Position numbers and translations under genes: made by a program. A stretch of DNA of 64,000 bases from Candidatus Saccharimonadota bacterium (GTDB lineage Bacteria > Patescibacteriota > Saccharimonadia > Saccharimonadales > Saccharimonadaceae): NCBI GenBank assembly GCA_015999875.1, contig JAECRG010000003.1, positions 111,155 to 175,154 of the forward strand, read 5' to 3'. Within the stretch, counting starts at the first letter, position 1, and each line of letters starts with the position of its first letter. Positions 25,556 to 33,326 of this stretch are shown here, in pieces. The notes under the pieces were generated by a model that did no database searches, had not been told where the DNA came from, and saw only the letters and a list, made by a program, of their open reading frames with translations.

Positions 25556-26605
25556 CTAGTTCGCAAGTTCTTTTTTGAATTTCTCTATCAAATCAACTGG
25601 CGTAGGGTCTACTCCGTTGAGCACTGCCACGTATATACTCACGAAGTCCGCAAGTATACATCCCCAAAGCATCTGCGCAAGCGGAGTCTCACCTTGAAGT
25701 CGTACGATATGCGCCTTCGGTCGTCTGCCACTCAGTAGCTTATCGCTCACCGCAAATCGTTTTTGGATACGTTCGTGCTCAAACTCGCTCACGAGATCTA
25801 TCACTGCAAACGGCTTCTCTATCGGATGACTGCTCCAACCTATAAATTCATTGTGATTAAACTCTGGGTATTCATTCCAAAACGCCAAGTTTTTAGCGTT
25901 TTCGTTCCAGCTAATCTTCCATTTGTATGCCACGGGTGCCATGAGATGTCCTGCGTAAAATACTGGAGTCTTACCTACGCAGAAAAGCGCAAGTTGCTTG
26001 GCAATATTTTTGTCCGTCGTAACTTCCGCAGTCCAAGCAGCAGACTCATCTCGCAGCCAATCTGAATACTGCGAAACACGTTCGTAATAGCTACTATCCA
26101 CCACACCAAAATGCGCCAGAAGCTGCGCCACCGCACGTATCTGTGCAATTGTTGTCATGCGTGGCTCATACTGTGAACGATCCGGGAGTACTACATGTGC
26201 GATACCCTTTGCGTCTGCTCGCTCAAGCAGCACCCCACCCGATGTAAGTACAGCGAGCTGAGCACCTGTTGCAATCGCGTCGTCGAGACAGCTCAGCGTC
26301 TCCTCGGTATTACCAGACGAACTACTGATGATCACTAGTGTTGTACTGTCCACGTATGCCGGCATATGGTACGTACGCACTACTTCGAACGAGATAGATA
26401 GACTATCTTCTAACCATGACTTCACAAGAAGCGCCGACAAAGATGAACCGCCCATGCCCGCAAACACAACTCGCGAGATAGTACGACCATCGTGTTCCTG
26501 ATGCTTAATCTCAGCTTCATAGCGAGCCTGCTCCCATTCCGAAGCTGCCACGCCTAGCGCGCCAGACGGATCTTTTTGCGTATACACTTGTACGTCGTCT
26601 AACAT
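25556..26605 (-). CDS. Bifunctional phosphoglucose/phosphomannose isomerase
   Basis: 349 residues of the SIS-domain PGI/PMI family, which interconverts hexose and mannose phosphates. The first SIS domain has GMGGSSLSALL and the sugar-phosphate loop IISSSSGNTEETLSCL; the C-terminal bact-PGI_C domain has NEYPEFNHNEFIGW with the catalytic His region and ends LIEKFKKEL. ATG 26605 is preceded by AGGGG. With zwf it links fructose-6-phosphate to the pentose pathway. Confidence 0.9.
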   Translation of the reverse strand: MLDDVQVYTQKDPSGALGVAASEWEQARYEAEIKHQEHDGRTISRVVFAGMGGSSLSALLVKSWLEDSLSISFEVVRTYHMPAYVDSTTLVIISSSSGNTEETLSCLDDAIATGAQLAVLTSGGVLLERADAKGIAHVVLPDRSQYEPRMTTIAQIRAVAQLLAHFGVVDSSYYERVSQYSDWLRDESAAWTAEVTTDKNIAKQLALFCVGKTPVFYAGHLMAPVAYKWKISWNENAKNLAFWNEYPEFNHNEFIGWSSHPIEKPFAVIDLVSEFEHERIQKRFAVSDKLLSGRRPKAHIVRLQGETPLAQMLWGCILADFVSIYVAVLNGVDPTPVDLIEKFKKELAN

Positions 26606-26702
26606 TTCACCCCTTATCTACTCTCGAATACATATTGCTTATGTCTATGTATCCATGATACAGTACTATGTAAAAGAATGTAATTGAAATTTAGAGGTGG
26701 GA

Positions 26703-27221
26703 ATGAATCTTCAACCAGATACTGGAACGACAAATATCAGCGATGATCAAGAACTTGCAAAAGTACTTGCAGGCGTCAACGGTGGTCCGACAGTGGACGA
26801 CACAGCTGCAGATGTAGACTACGAAGAAACAAGTACTGCTCCTGAGCCTGTTGCAATCGCTCCTGAGCCGATCGCTATCAATCCGCTGCCAATTGCAGCT
26901 AATCCTGTACCATCACGAGACGACCTCGAAGGCGTCAAGATGGAAGCAATCAACGAGCTTCGTCCTCTTATCGACAAACTTGATCTTCCACCAGAAGAAA
27001 AGTTCGACACTTACCTTCTACTCATCCGTTGCACGGACGACAAAGAACTCGTACCCCCAGCACATGAAGTTGCGAAACTTATCTCCGATGATGCACGACG
27101 TGCGATGGCTCTTCTCGACATCATCAAAGAAATCGATTACCTTTCGAGCAAAGCACCGAGCGACGCGCCGAGTACCGACGACGTTTCACTCCCTACTCCA
27201 GACGTAGCACCACTCGTGTAA
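26703..27221 (+). CDS. Unknown protein with Pro/Ala/Glu repeat segment (172 aa)
   Basis: AGAGGTGGGA precedes ATG 26703; the GTG at 26697 lies within that site. Residues 50-75 hold an imperfect repeat of the form A-P-E-P-x-A-I (three to four copies), followed by an acidic helical domain (MEAINELRPLIDKLDLPPEE, then HEVAKLISDDARRAMALLD). The repeat may be a flexible linker. Function unknown. Confidence 0.7.
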   Translation: MNLQPDTGTTNISDDQELAKVLAGVNGGPTVDDTAADVDYEETSTAPEPVAIAPEPIAINPLPIAANPVPSRDDLEGVKMEAINELRPLIDKLDLPPEEKFDTYLLLIRCTDDKELVPPAHEVAKLISDDARRAMALLDIIKEIDYLSSKAPSDAPSTDDVSLPTPDVAPLV

Positions 27222-27237
27222 TCTGCCGAAGACCACT

Positions 27238-27277
27238 CCAACAATAAACCCCCGGATATCCGGGGGTTTATTGTTGG
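27238..27277. terminator. Bidirectional terminator, 40-bp perfect palindrome
   Basis: Exact 20-base inverted repeat with GGATATCC at the centre and T-rich ends on both strands. It lies between convergent genes and overlaps the last codons and stop of the GT60-like gene. Confidence 0.88.
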
Positions 27278-28242
27278 CTGATCATCTCGATAGTCCGCGC
27301 ACGCCAGCTATCATCTGTTGCCATAGGCATATCGGGTATCTGGTACGTCGCCTCGTGGACCTTGCCAGTAGCTATATCGACCCCAACGAAATCTTCGAAT
27401 GCACTAACTTGAGCCGACGAAAGCCCTTCTCTTCCCTCGAAATACCCCCGAATCACCTGGTGACTTAATGTATTCATAGCCGTGTACACTTGCGCGAGCT
27501 CCGTGTCGCCCTGGAAGTCTTGCCAGAAATGATGTGCGTTTTTTTGATTTTGCGAACGAAGGTACAGATGCGAAAGCACCCTCCCCTCAACGCTATATAC
27601 TCGATACTCTGCAGCATATAGCCGCATCGAGTGCACAAACTCTTCCCCGATAAAACAGATCCTTGGCTCATACTCAACATCGAGGCACACCTGTCCTGGC
27701 CCAAACTGCAGACCTCCGGCCGCAAATGCGCCCCTCTTGCTAGTTGTTTTTGGCAGCTCCTTGCCAAAAAATATCGGGATAAAGCCGCTGTGTAGCTCGT
27801 GCGGCACAAGCCGATTTGGGTTTGACGCCTCGTATACCTCTTCGTCATGCTCATCGTAGTGATATGCTGGTGGGTACGAAGACAGGATTCCGCGTGGATC
27901 ATTAAGTTGCATCCACTCCTGCTCAAGACTCTCGTCCCAGTCCTGCTTGGCGCGCATATGTGAGTCTATTTGTAAAAAGAAATCTTCTCCGTCATAAAGT
28001 CGATCACTCAGCTGTCGTGCTAACCCTACGCCACGCGCTTCTCGCCAGTTCATATCGTGGAGACGAAACCTCATATCGTCGCGATACATATCAAGCATTG
28101 TCTGCGTCTCTGGTCCATATTGATGCACAATCGCAAATCGCAGTCTCTCTGGATATTTCGCAGCCCTTAACAAGCTCGCTACCGTTTTTGGCAGCTCATC
28201 GTCACGATACGACGCAATCTTCACTAGAATTGTTCTATGCAT
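27268..28242 (-). CDS. GT60-like (GlcNAc-transferase family) glycosyltransferase
   Basis: 324 residues matching the GlcNAc/GT60 family known from the Skp1 hydroxyproline GlcNAc-transferase. Seen: ILVKIASYRDDELPKTVASL at the start, the metal-binding D-S-H triplet in FFLQIDSHMR (about residues 92-101), ILSSYPPAY and the later WGPGQ-like FGPGQVCLDVEYEPRICFIGEE. Bacterial members are often tied to surface glycans. A GTG at 28248 is the alternative start; ATG 28242 has TATAAT eight bases upstream, within the end of the previous gene. Acceptor unknown. Confidence 0.78.
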   Translation of the reverse strand: MHRTILVKIASYRDDELPKTVASLLRAAKYPERLRFAIVHQYGPETQTMLDMYRDDMRFRLHDMNWREARGVGLARQLSDRLYDGEDFFLQIDSHMRAKQDWDESLEQEWMQLNDPRGILSSYPPAYHYDEHDEEVYEASNPNRLVPHELHSGFIPIFFGKELPKTTSKRGAFAAGGLQFGPGQVCLDVEYEPRICFIGEEFVHSMRLYAAEYRVYSVEGRVLSHLYLRSQNQKNAHHFWQDFQGDTELAQVYTAMNTLSHQVIRGYFEGREGLSSAQVSAFEDFVGVDIATGKVHEATYQIPDMPMATDDSWRARTIEMISQQ

Positions 28243-28247
28243 TATCA

Positions 28248-28994
28248 CTAATTATACACCGGCGCACTTTGCCATGCTTGATCAAATACGGCCGCATGCG
28301 AATGCGCTACACCAACGTTGTCTATAACCACTGCACTCAGATGATTTAGCTTGTTGATACTGACGGTTGCAAGTTTACTGCCGTATATCAGCGTATAGGC
28401 ACCATTATCCGTCTGATCCGCCAAATATCGCCGCTCCGATACCTCTGCTTCGCCGCGCAGTGGCTTACCCTGTCGTAAAATACGTACGTACAGTGCCTGC
28501 TTCACGCGTTCACGAGTGAAGTGTGGATAATTATGATACATATATTCACTCACTCGTGGTGACGAGATAACGCGATACTCACCCACCTCCTGTAGACGGC
28601 ATGTCGTCAGTAGGTCTCTCAGTACGCTCGCTACACCTTCTTCGCCTTCGTAAAATGCCGCAAAATGTGGAACCGTATCTCTCGAATGTACTTGTGGCTT
28701 CAAAAAAGCTACATAATCATCGACTACTGAGTGTGTATCGCGTAGCTCACGACGCTTTTCGTTGATAATTTCATGAAGCCTCTCGGGGCTTTCTGCGGTG
28801 TACTTATGACGAGCACCCACCTTCACATACGACACCATACCAATCGCCTGTAAATCCTTGATAGATTCGAAAACACTGCCCCTGTTTATGCTTGTCTGTT
28901 CAGCGAGACCACGTACTGAATTCATTGGTTCTATCAAAAGAGCTTCGTACACACGTTTGTCACGATTATTTAGCCCTAATATCTCGAAGTTCAT
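28248..28994 (-). CDS. TrmB-like helix-turn-helix regulator
   Basis: 248 residues. A winged helix at the N-terminus (LGLNNRDKRVYEALLIEPMN, then SVRGLAEQTSINRGSVFESI and KDLQAIGMVSYV) is followed by a coiled segment and an effector domain with a short helix-strand pattern (YRVISSPRVSEYMYHNYPHF). This is the TrmB arrangement, in which sugars often serve as ligands. It overlaps the start region of the glycosyltransferase gene, so it may control it. Confidence 0.82.
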   Translation of the reverse strand: MNFEILGLNNRDKRVYEALLIEPMNSVRGLAEQTSINRGSVFESIKDLQAIGMVSYVKVGARHKYTAESPERLHEIINEKRRELRDTHSVVDDYVAFLKPQVHSRDTVPHFAAFYEGEEGVASVLRDLLTTCRLQEVGEYRVISSPRVSEYMYHNYPHFTRERVKQALYVRILRQGKPLRGEAEVSERRYLADQTDNGAYTLIYGSKLATVSINKLNHLSAVVIDNVGVAHSHAAVFDQAWQSAPVYN

Positions 28995-29105
28995 TACTTA
29001 ACAGTTTAGCATATAGTGGTTTGTGTCATAAAATATCAACAATTCTATGTATATTCACAACTTTATTTTTGTAAAAATACTTATGTCACTAAACGAAAGG
29101 AAATA

Positions 29106-29609
29106 ATGAGATCACAAAATGTACGACTATTCAAAGGGATCGAGAACTCGACTACAATTGGATTTTCCCAATATGTAGACTACGACAAATTTAAGAAGCT
29201 TGAAACATTTTTTGATGAAAAGGGGTATGAATTCACAGATTATGACAATGATGAACGTAGACGCAGCCAGTCTATCGAAGGGCACATCGGCAGTCTGGGT
29301 CTCGGCGCGATGTACTGCGTCGGAGTATCACCTCCACTTTCAACCGAACATGCGGCATATCTTGGTTTTTGGTGTGCAGCAAATTTAGAAGCCGATCCAG
29401 GTGAAGTGGGACACTTGATAGATATGCAGAGATCTCCCGAGAGACCGATGTTCACGGCACGTCATACAGACTACGCACTTGCAAAATGGCATAGATCATC
29501 AGACGGAGTATTACATTACGACCAAATGGAACCGCTACGGCCTAGCGAGGAACATCGTCGGTTTTCGCTTGAGGCATCAAAAGATAACAACACATATTCA
29601 GGAGAATAG
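29106..29609 (+). CDS. Paralogue trio, member 1 (167 aa, unknown)
   Basis: AAAGGAAATA precedes ATG 29106. The protein is soluble and shares a core with the next two genes: VRLFKGIENSTTIGF at the start, a helix ending FFDEKGYEF, GSLGLGAMYCVGVSPPLS and later LGFWCAANLEADPGEVGHLID. The shared pattern is R-L/Y..T-x-I-G-F, then G..x-V-x-x-V-x-P-P-L. It has a longer C-terminal extension than its partners. No known family identified. Confidence 0.7.
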   Translation: MRSQNVRLFKGIENSTTIGFSQYVDYDKFKKLETFFDEKGYEFTDYDNDERRRSQSIEGHIGSLGLGAMYCVGVSPPLSTEHAAYLGFWCAANLEADPGEVGHLIDMQRSPERPMFTARHTDYALAKWHRSSDGVLHYDQMEPLRPSEEHRRFSLEASKDNNTYSGE

Positions 29610-29611
29610 AA

Positions 29612-29944
29612 ATGGCAAAGCGAGCAATAATATATCGTGGTGAGCACACAGGCGCAAATGTTATCGGCTACAGCCATAGTCCAATTCACAATGAAGCCAT
29701 CCAAGGTTACTTTCCTGAAAATGGATACTCACAGGAGACACTTGGTTACACACGAGAAAACGAGACAGAGCGACTATCAAACATTATCCAAGCAATCGGT
29801 GGACACTCTGTATACTATGTGCAGATCACGCCACCTATCAGAGGTGAGCATGTCCACGGATTTCATCAGTTGTGCGATACTCACGAAATAACACTAAATG
29901 ATGGGCGTAATAACCACCCTATAACTCCAAAAGACTCAGAATAA
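29612..29944 (+). CDS. Paralogue trio, member 2 (110 aa, unknown)
   Basis: Begins two bases after the stop of member 1, within one operon, with AGGAGAATAGAA just upstream. The sequence aligns to the other members: IIYRGEHTGANVIGYSHSPI, a helix ending YFPENGY, IIQAIGGHSVYYVQITPPI and GFHQLCDTHEI. Shorter than member 1 because it lacks the C-terminal part. Function unknown. Confidence 0.7.
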   Translation: MAKRAIIYRGEHTGANVIGYSHSPIHNEAIQGYFPENGYSQETLGYTRENETERLSNIIQAIGGHSVYYVQITPPIRGEHVHGFHQLCDTHEITLNDGRNNHPITPKDSE

Positions 29945-29963
29945 CCATAAAAGGGGGAATCAA

Positions 29964-30356
29964 ATGAAAAACCGTGAAGTTCGATTATATGCACATGAAG
30001 ATCAATCAACCATAGTTGGCTTTAACGCTAGCGCTACTGTCGAAGATCAAGAATCAATCCATGAATTCTTCTCTACACATGGCCATACGTCACGAGATAT
30101 GCTCACAAAACACAGCGAAGGATTCGAGAATTCTCGTGACAAAAAGATATTTAACTCTCTCGGAAGTGTATCGGTGCACCATGTGGAGGTACAGCCACCG
30201 CTAAAAGATGATGAGATTCCTGAATTTGCAGGTTGGTGCAAGAGTAATGTTGACCCCTATAACGAATCTGGCTATCTCATAGATAACAGGGTTCGACCAC
30301 CGCTAAATTCCAAAATTTACCCTCATCTAGACGGAGATATGCTCGCAAGATGGTAA
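29964..30356 (+). CDS. Paralogue trio, member 3 (130 aa, unknown)
   Basis: AAAAGGGGGAA precedes the ATG. Shares with member 1 VRLYAHEDQSTIVGF, FFSTHGHTSRDML, SVSVHHVEVQPPLKDDEIPE and FAGWCKSNVDPYNESGYLID. The order and spacing of these blocks match in all three genes, so they are a tandem duplication that has diverged strongly. Followed by a symmetrical terminator. Confidence 0.72.
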   Translation: MKNREVRLYAHEDQSTIVGFNASATVEDQESIHEFFSTHGHTSRDMLTKHSEGFENSRDKKIFNSLGSVSVHHVEVQPPLKDDEIPEFAGWCKSNVDPYNESGYLIDNRVRPPLNSKIYPHLDGDMLARW

Positions 30357-30389
30357 ATAAAAGAGCACCCATACTGGGTGCTCTTTTAT
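30357..30389. terminator. Bidirectional terminator
   Basis: Fifteen-base perfect arms (ATAAAAGAGCACCCA and its complement) with a three-base loop. It lies between the convergent paralogue trio and groEL and has T-runs in both directions. Confidence 0.92.
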
Positions 30390-30400
30390 CATAGGGACTC

Positions 30401-32044
30401 CTACATCATACCCATTCCAGGCATGCCGCCACCGCCCGCTGGAGCTTCCTTTTCTGGAATCTCTACCACGAGAGCGCCCATAGTTGCAGCGGTCGACGCG
30501 ATAGATACCGCGTTTTGGACTGCTTCTTTGGTTACGCGCGCTGGATCGATCACACCGGCCTTCTTCACATCGATCAGACCCTTCTCAGGAGTATTTACAT
30601 CGACACCAAAGCCAGCTTTGCCGCCCTCAACTTGCGCTAGAAGCGCTTCGCTATTGAGTCCAGCATTTGCCATAATCTGCAAAAACGGCTGCTTGAGTGC
30701 GTTTTTGAGAATTAGCTTACCTGCTGAGTGTGAATCCGCACCATCAGCCTTGATCGCGTCGGATAGATTTACAAGTGTCACGCCGCCGCCAGCTACAATA
30801 CCTTCGGCAAGTGCAGCCTTAGTCGCAGCAACCGCATCATCGACACGGAATTTCTTTTCATCAATCTCAGTCTCCGACGCACCACCTACTTTGATGACAG
30901 CGACCTTGCCACTGAGCGCAGCTGAGCGTTTCTCATACTGTTCACGGTCGTAATTGCTTGGTGCATTCTCAGCTTGAGTGCCGATCTGTGCGATACGAGC
31001 TTTTACGGCAGCTGCCTTACCCGCACCTTCGATGATAGTTGTCTCATCTTTACTGATAATCACCTTACGAGCAGTACCGACGATCTCGAGGCTAGTGTTA
31101 TCAAACGTTGCACCGCGCTCTTCACTGACAACTGTTGCGCCAGTAAGTACTGCGATATCTTCGAGTACTTCTTTGCGGCGGTCGCCGAAGCTTGGAGCTT
31201 TCACTACTACACTGTTGAACACGCCCTTGAGCTTGTTGAGCACGAGGATACTGAGCGCTTCGCCTTCAACTTCGTCAGCAATAAGCACAAGGCTCTTTTG
31301 GCCAGCTTGCGCCAGCTTCTCGAGAATCGGTGCAATATCTTGTACGCTGGAGAGTTTCTTATCCGTAAGTACGATTGCTGGCTTCTCAAACACAGCCTCT
31401 TGTCGGTTTACGTCAGTGACAAACAATGCGCTCGCAAATCCCTTGTCGAGACTAAAGCCCTCAACCACTTCGCTCTCGAGCTCGAGACCCTGGCCAGCCT
31501 CAACAGTCACGACACCTTCTTTGCCAACTTTTTCGATAACACTTGCGATTAACTCACCAATTTCTCGGCTACCCGCTGAGATAGTTGCGACCTCGGCTAC
31601 TCGGTCGCTCTTACCTTCTACAGACTCAGCCAGCTTCTCGAGTGATTTTATGACCTCTTGAGATGCTGCCTCGATACCTTTTCGTAGCTCTTGCGGATTG
31701 TGTCCAGCCGCGATGAGGCGGTTTGCCTCTTTGAGAATACTGTAAGTTAGTACAGTTACTGTGGTTGTACCGTCACCGGCTACTTTATTAAGTTTGGTTG
31801 CGGCTTGTTTGATAAGCTCGGCACCAACCTTGTAGCCAAGTGTCTCGTCATCGTTTTCTGGTAGATCGATGCTCTCCGCTACTGTCACACCATCGTGTGT
31901 CACTGTCGGGCCACCGTAGCCTTTTGCGATTACGACATTACCGCCTTTTGGACCGTAGGTAACTTTTACTGCGTCATACAGTGCTTTTGCTCCGCCGAGC
32001 ACTCGCTCGCGTGCATCATCATCATAAAAAATCTTCTTTGCCAT
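30401..32044 (-). CDS. groEL: Chaperonin GroEL
   Basis: 547-residue Hsp60 subunit that folds proteins in an ATP-driven double ring. Visible hallmarks: KVTYGPKGGNVVIAKGYG, the ATP loop VAGDGTTTVTVLT, GFSLDKGFASALFVTD and the final Gly/Met tail GGGMPGMGMM. GAGGG precedes the ATG, which overlaps the stop of the small membrane protein gene (TAATG). Transcribed with groES from the CIRCE-controlled promoter. Confidence 0.98.
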   Translation of the reverse strand: MAKKIFYDDDARERVLGGAKALYDAVKVTYGPKGGNVVIAKGYGGPTVTHDGVTVAESIDLPENDDETLGYKVGAELIKQAATKLNKVAGDGTTTVTVLTYSILKEANRLIAAGHNPQELRKGIEAASQEVIKSLEKLAESVEGKSDRVAEVATISAGSREIGELIASVIEKVGKEGVVTVEAGQGLELESEVVEGFSLDKGFASALFVTDVNRQEAVFEKPAIVLTDKKLSSVQDIAPILEKLAQAGQKSLVLIADEVEGEALSILVLNKLKGVFNSVVVKAPSFGDRRKEVLEDIAVLTGATVVSEERGATFDNTSLEIVGTARKVIISKDETTIIEGAGKAAAVKARIAQIGTQAENAPSNYDREQYEKRSAALSGKVAVIKVGGASETEIDEKKFRVDDAVAATKAALAEGIVAGGGVTLVNLSDAIKADGADSHSAGKLILKNALKQPFLQIMANAGLNSEALLAQVEGGKAGFGVDVNTPEKGLIDVKKAGVIDPARVTKEAVQNAVSIASTAATMGALVVEIPEKEAPAGGGGMPGMGMM

Positions 32045-32202
32045 TATTCCCTCTTCTTAGACTTAACTTTGCTGGTGTGTGCTTTTAGGCTATCAACCTC
32101 TTCATTCAGCCATCGTATTTTTAGCTTGAGATCGTCGGTGCGTCGTTTATTTCTAAGCTCCATGCCGATAATCAGAAGTAGTATAAGCACTAGTTCGATC
32201 AT
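32044..32202 (-). CDS. 52-aa membrane-anchored protein between groES and groEL
   Basis: Short ORF: a hydrophobic N-terminal helix (MIELVLILLLIIGM) followed by a very basic, coiled-coil-like stretch (ELRNKRRTDDLKLKIRWLNE then SLKAHTSKVKSKKRE). It starts four bases after the groES stop and its TAA overlaps the groEL ATG, so the three genes are tightly coupled. Its position within a heat-shock operon and its one-helix topology suggest a stress or membrane role; this is inferred. No family recognised. Confidence 0.7.
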   Translation of the reverse strand: MIELVLILLLIIGMELRNKRRTDDLKLKIRWLNEEVDSLKAHTSKVKSKKRE

Positions 32203-32206
32203 AGTA

Positions 32207-32470
32207 TTAGACCGTAGCTAAAATATCATCTTCTTTGACGAGTAGATACTCGACGTCATTAATCTTGAGTTCGGTTGTACTGTACTCTTTATACACGATC
32301 TTATCGCCTACTTTTACAGCCTTGGCGTCCGGGCCGACAGCTACAACTTCAGCGACAACAGGCTTCTCTTTTGAGCTATCTGGAAGATAGAGGCCGCTAG
32401 CGGTCTTTTCTTGGGCTTTTTCCCGTACAGCGACAACACGGTCTGCAAGTGGTTTGATGGGTGAACTCAT
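32207..32470 (-). CDS. groES: Co-chaperonin GroES
   Basis: 87-residue lid of the GroEL ring. Matches the family from IKPLADRVVAVREKAQEKT through the mobile loop region (SGLYLPDSSKEKP), VVAVGPDAKAVKVGDKIVY and the ending LVKEDDILATV. GGAGG lies before the ATG. A CIRCE operator sits about 50 bases upstream. Confidence 0.97.
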   Translation of the reverse strand: MSSPIKPLADRVVAVREKAQEKTASGLYLPDSSKEKPVVAEVVAVGPDAKAVKVGDKIVYKEYSTTELKINDVEYLLVKEDDILATV

Positions 32471-32519
32471 GTGTTTCCTCCGTATTTATTATCTACATAG
32501 TCCATTGTAGACAAAATAA

Positions 32520-32546
32520 TTAGCACTTGCAACAATAGAGTGCTAA
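32520..32546. promoter_or_regulatory. CIRCE operator (HrcA site)
   Basis: TTAGCACTT, nine bases, GAGTGCTAA. This matches the CIRCE consensus TTAGCACTC-N9-GAGTGCTAA with one change in the left arm. It lies upstream of groES, with TATGAT just beyond it on the minus strand, so the operon is probably repressed by HrcA until heat stress. Confidence 0.93.
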
Positions 32547-32695
32547 AATCTATATCATAATATTGACTTATCATAATTTTTATGTTAGTATAATAATGCT
32601 CGTATGCACTGTAAATACTCGGTGCAGCGATGCATCTTGACAGCGCACGGTAGTAGCAAACGCTACTCACCCAAACACACACTGAAGGAGACGCT

Positions 32696-33205
32696 ATGAG
32701 CGCCGCCCCACCCGTCAGCAACCTCATCTTGTCCGACAAGATGACCGACAACCGCATGGCATGGGATTACCTGAGAAGTCAGGGGGTCATGCCGTACACA
32801 GTACCAGAACTGTCTTCGGCGATATGGGATCTGAATCCTCGGAGCCTCGGCCCGAGATCATTCTTCGGCTACTTGCTGAGCGACTTTCGCAAAAATGGAG
32901 GGTCCCTCGGTGGCAAGACAACCGCGAGTATCGCAACAACGCTAGCACAGCTCTGTGTCCAAAAGGATGTTGAACATCCTCGAGGCACTCTTGCCGGTGG
33001 TGGCGTCGACTACAAAGACCATACGGTTGGCGCAGTCCTTGTCCACGAAGACACCATGAACCGAACAGGTTTTTGGCCGCTCGTTCAGGCAATTCGCGCA
33101 GAACAGCGTCGACATGGTTTTGCAGAAACAGTGATCTACGTCCATTCTGGCAACAACAAGCCACAGCTCTTCGCAGAGCATCCGGTAACTGTTACCGGGC
33201 GGTAA
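32696..33205 (+). CDS. Unknown soluble protein (169 aa)
   Basis: GAAGGAGA precedes the ATG at a normal distance. The protein has no signal or membrane helix. It starts with a Ser/Ala/Pro stretch, has PRSLGPRSFFGYLLSDFRKN and GGSLGGKTTASIATTLAQL, and a C-terminal strand ETVIYVHSGNNKPQLF. The codons are richer in C-ending triplets than in surrounding genes, as in the short orphan genes near 8.3 and 63.5 kb. No family recognised. Confidence 0.7.
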   Translation: MSAAPPVSNLILSDKMTDNRMAWDYLRSQGVMPYTVPELSSAIWDLNPRSLGPRSFFGYLLSDFRKNGGSLGGKTTASIATTLAQLCVQKDVEHPRGTLAGGGVDYKDHTVGAVLVHEDTMNRTGFWPLVQAIRAEQRRHGFAETVIYVHSGNNKPQLFAEHPVTVTGR

Positions 33206-33248
33206 TCTCTCTGATCTCTACAGTGTGTCGTGACAACCTTGCGCTGTC

Positions 33249-33294
33249 ACTTCACTTCTGTATTTATTGTCATATATAAATATAGAAGTGAAGT
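33249..33294. other. Long hairpin before the PD-(D/E)XK-like gene
   Basis: Eighteen-base arms (one G-T pair) around a ten-base AT-rich loop, 33 bases before the ATG of the next gene. There is no T-run on the plus strand, so it is more likely a leader hairpin or a boundary element than a standard terminator. Confidence 0.55.
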
Positions 33295-33326
33295 AGTCTC
33301 AAATAAAAAACACGAAAGAAAATAAC

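Noticed and set aside
30974..31661. Two long plus-strand ORFs antisense to groEL
   Set aside because: They are reverse-strand frames of a highly conserved gene and have Ser/Leu-rich shadow composition.
32467..32757. 96-codon minus-strand ORF over the groES upstream region
   Set aside because: It runs through the CIRCE operator and the start of the 32696 gene, and its translation has no coding character or start signal.
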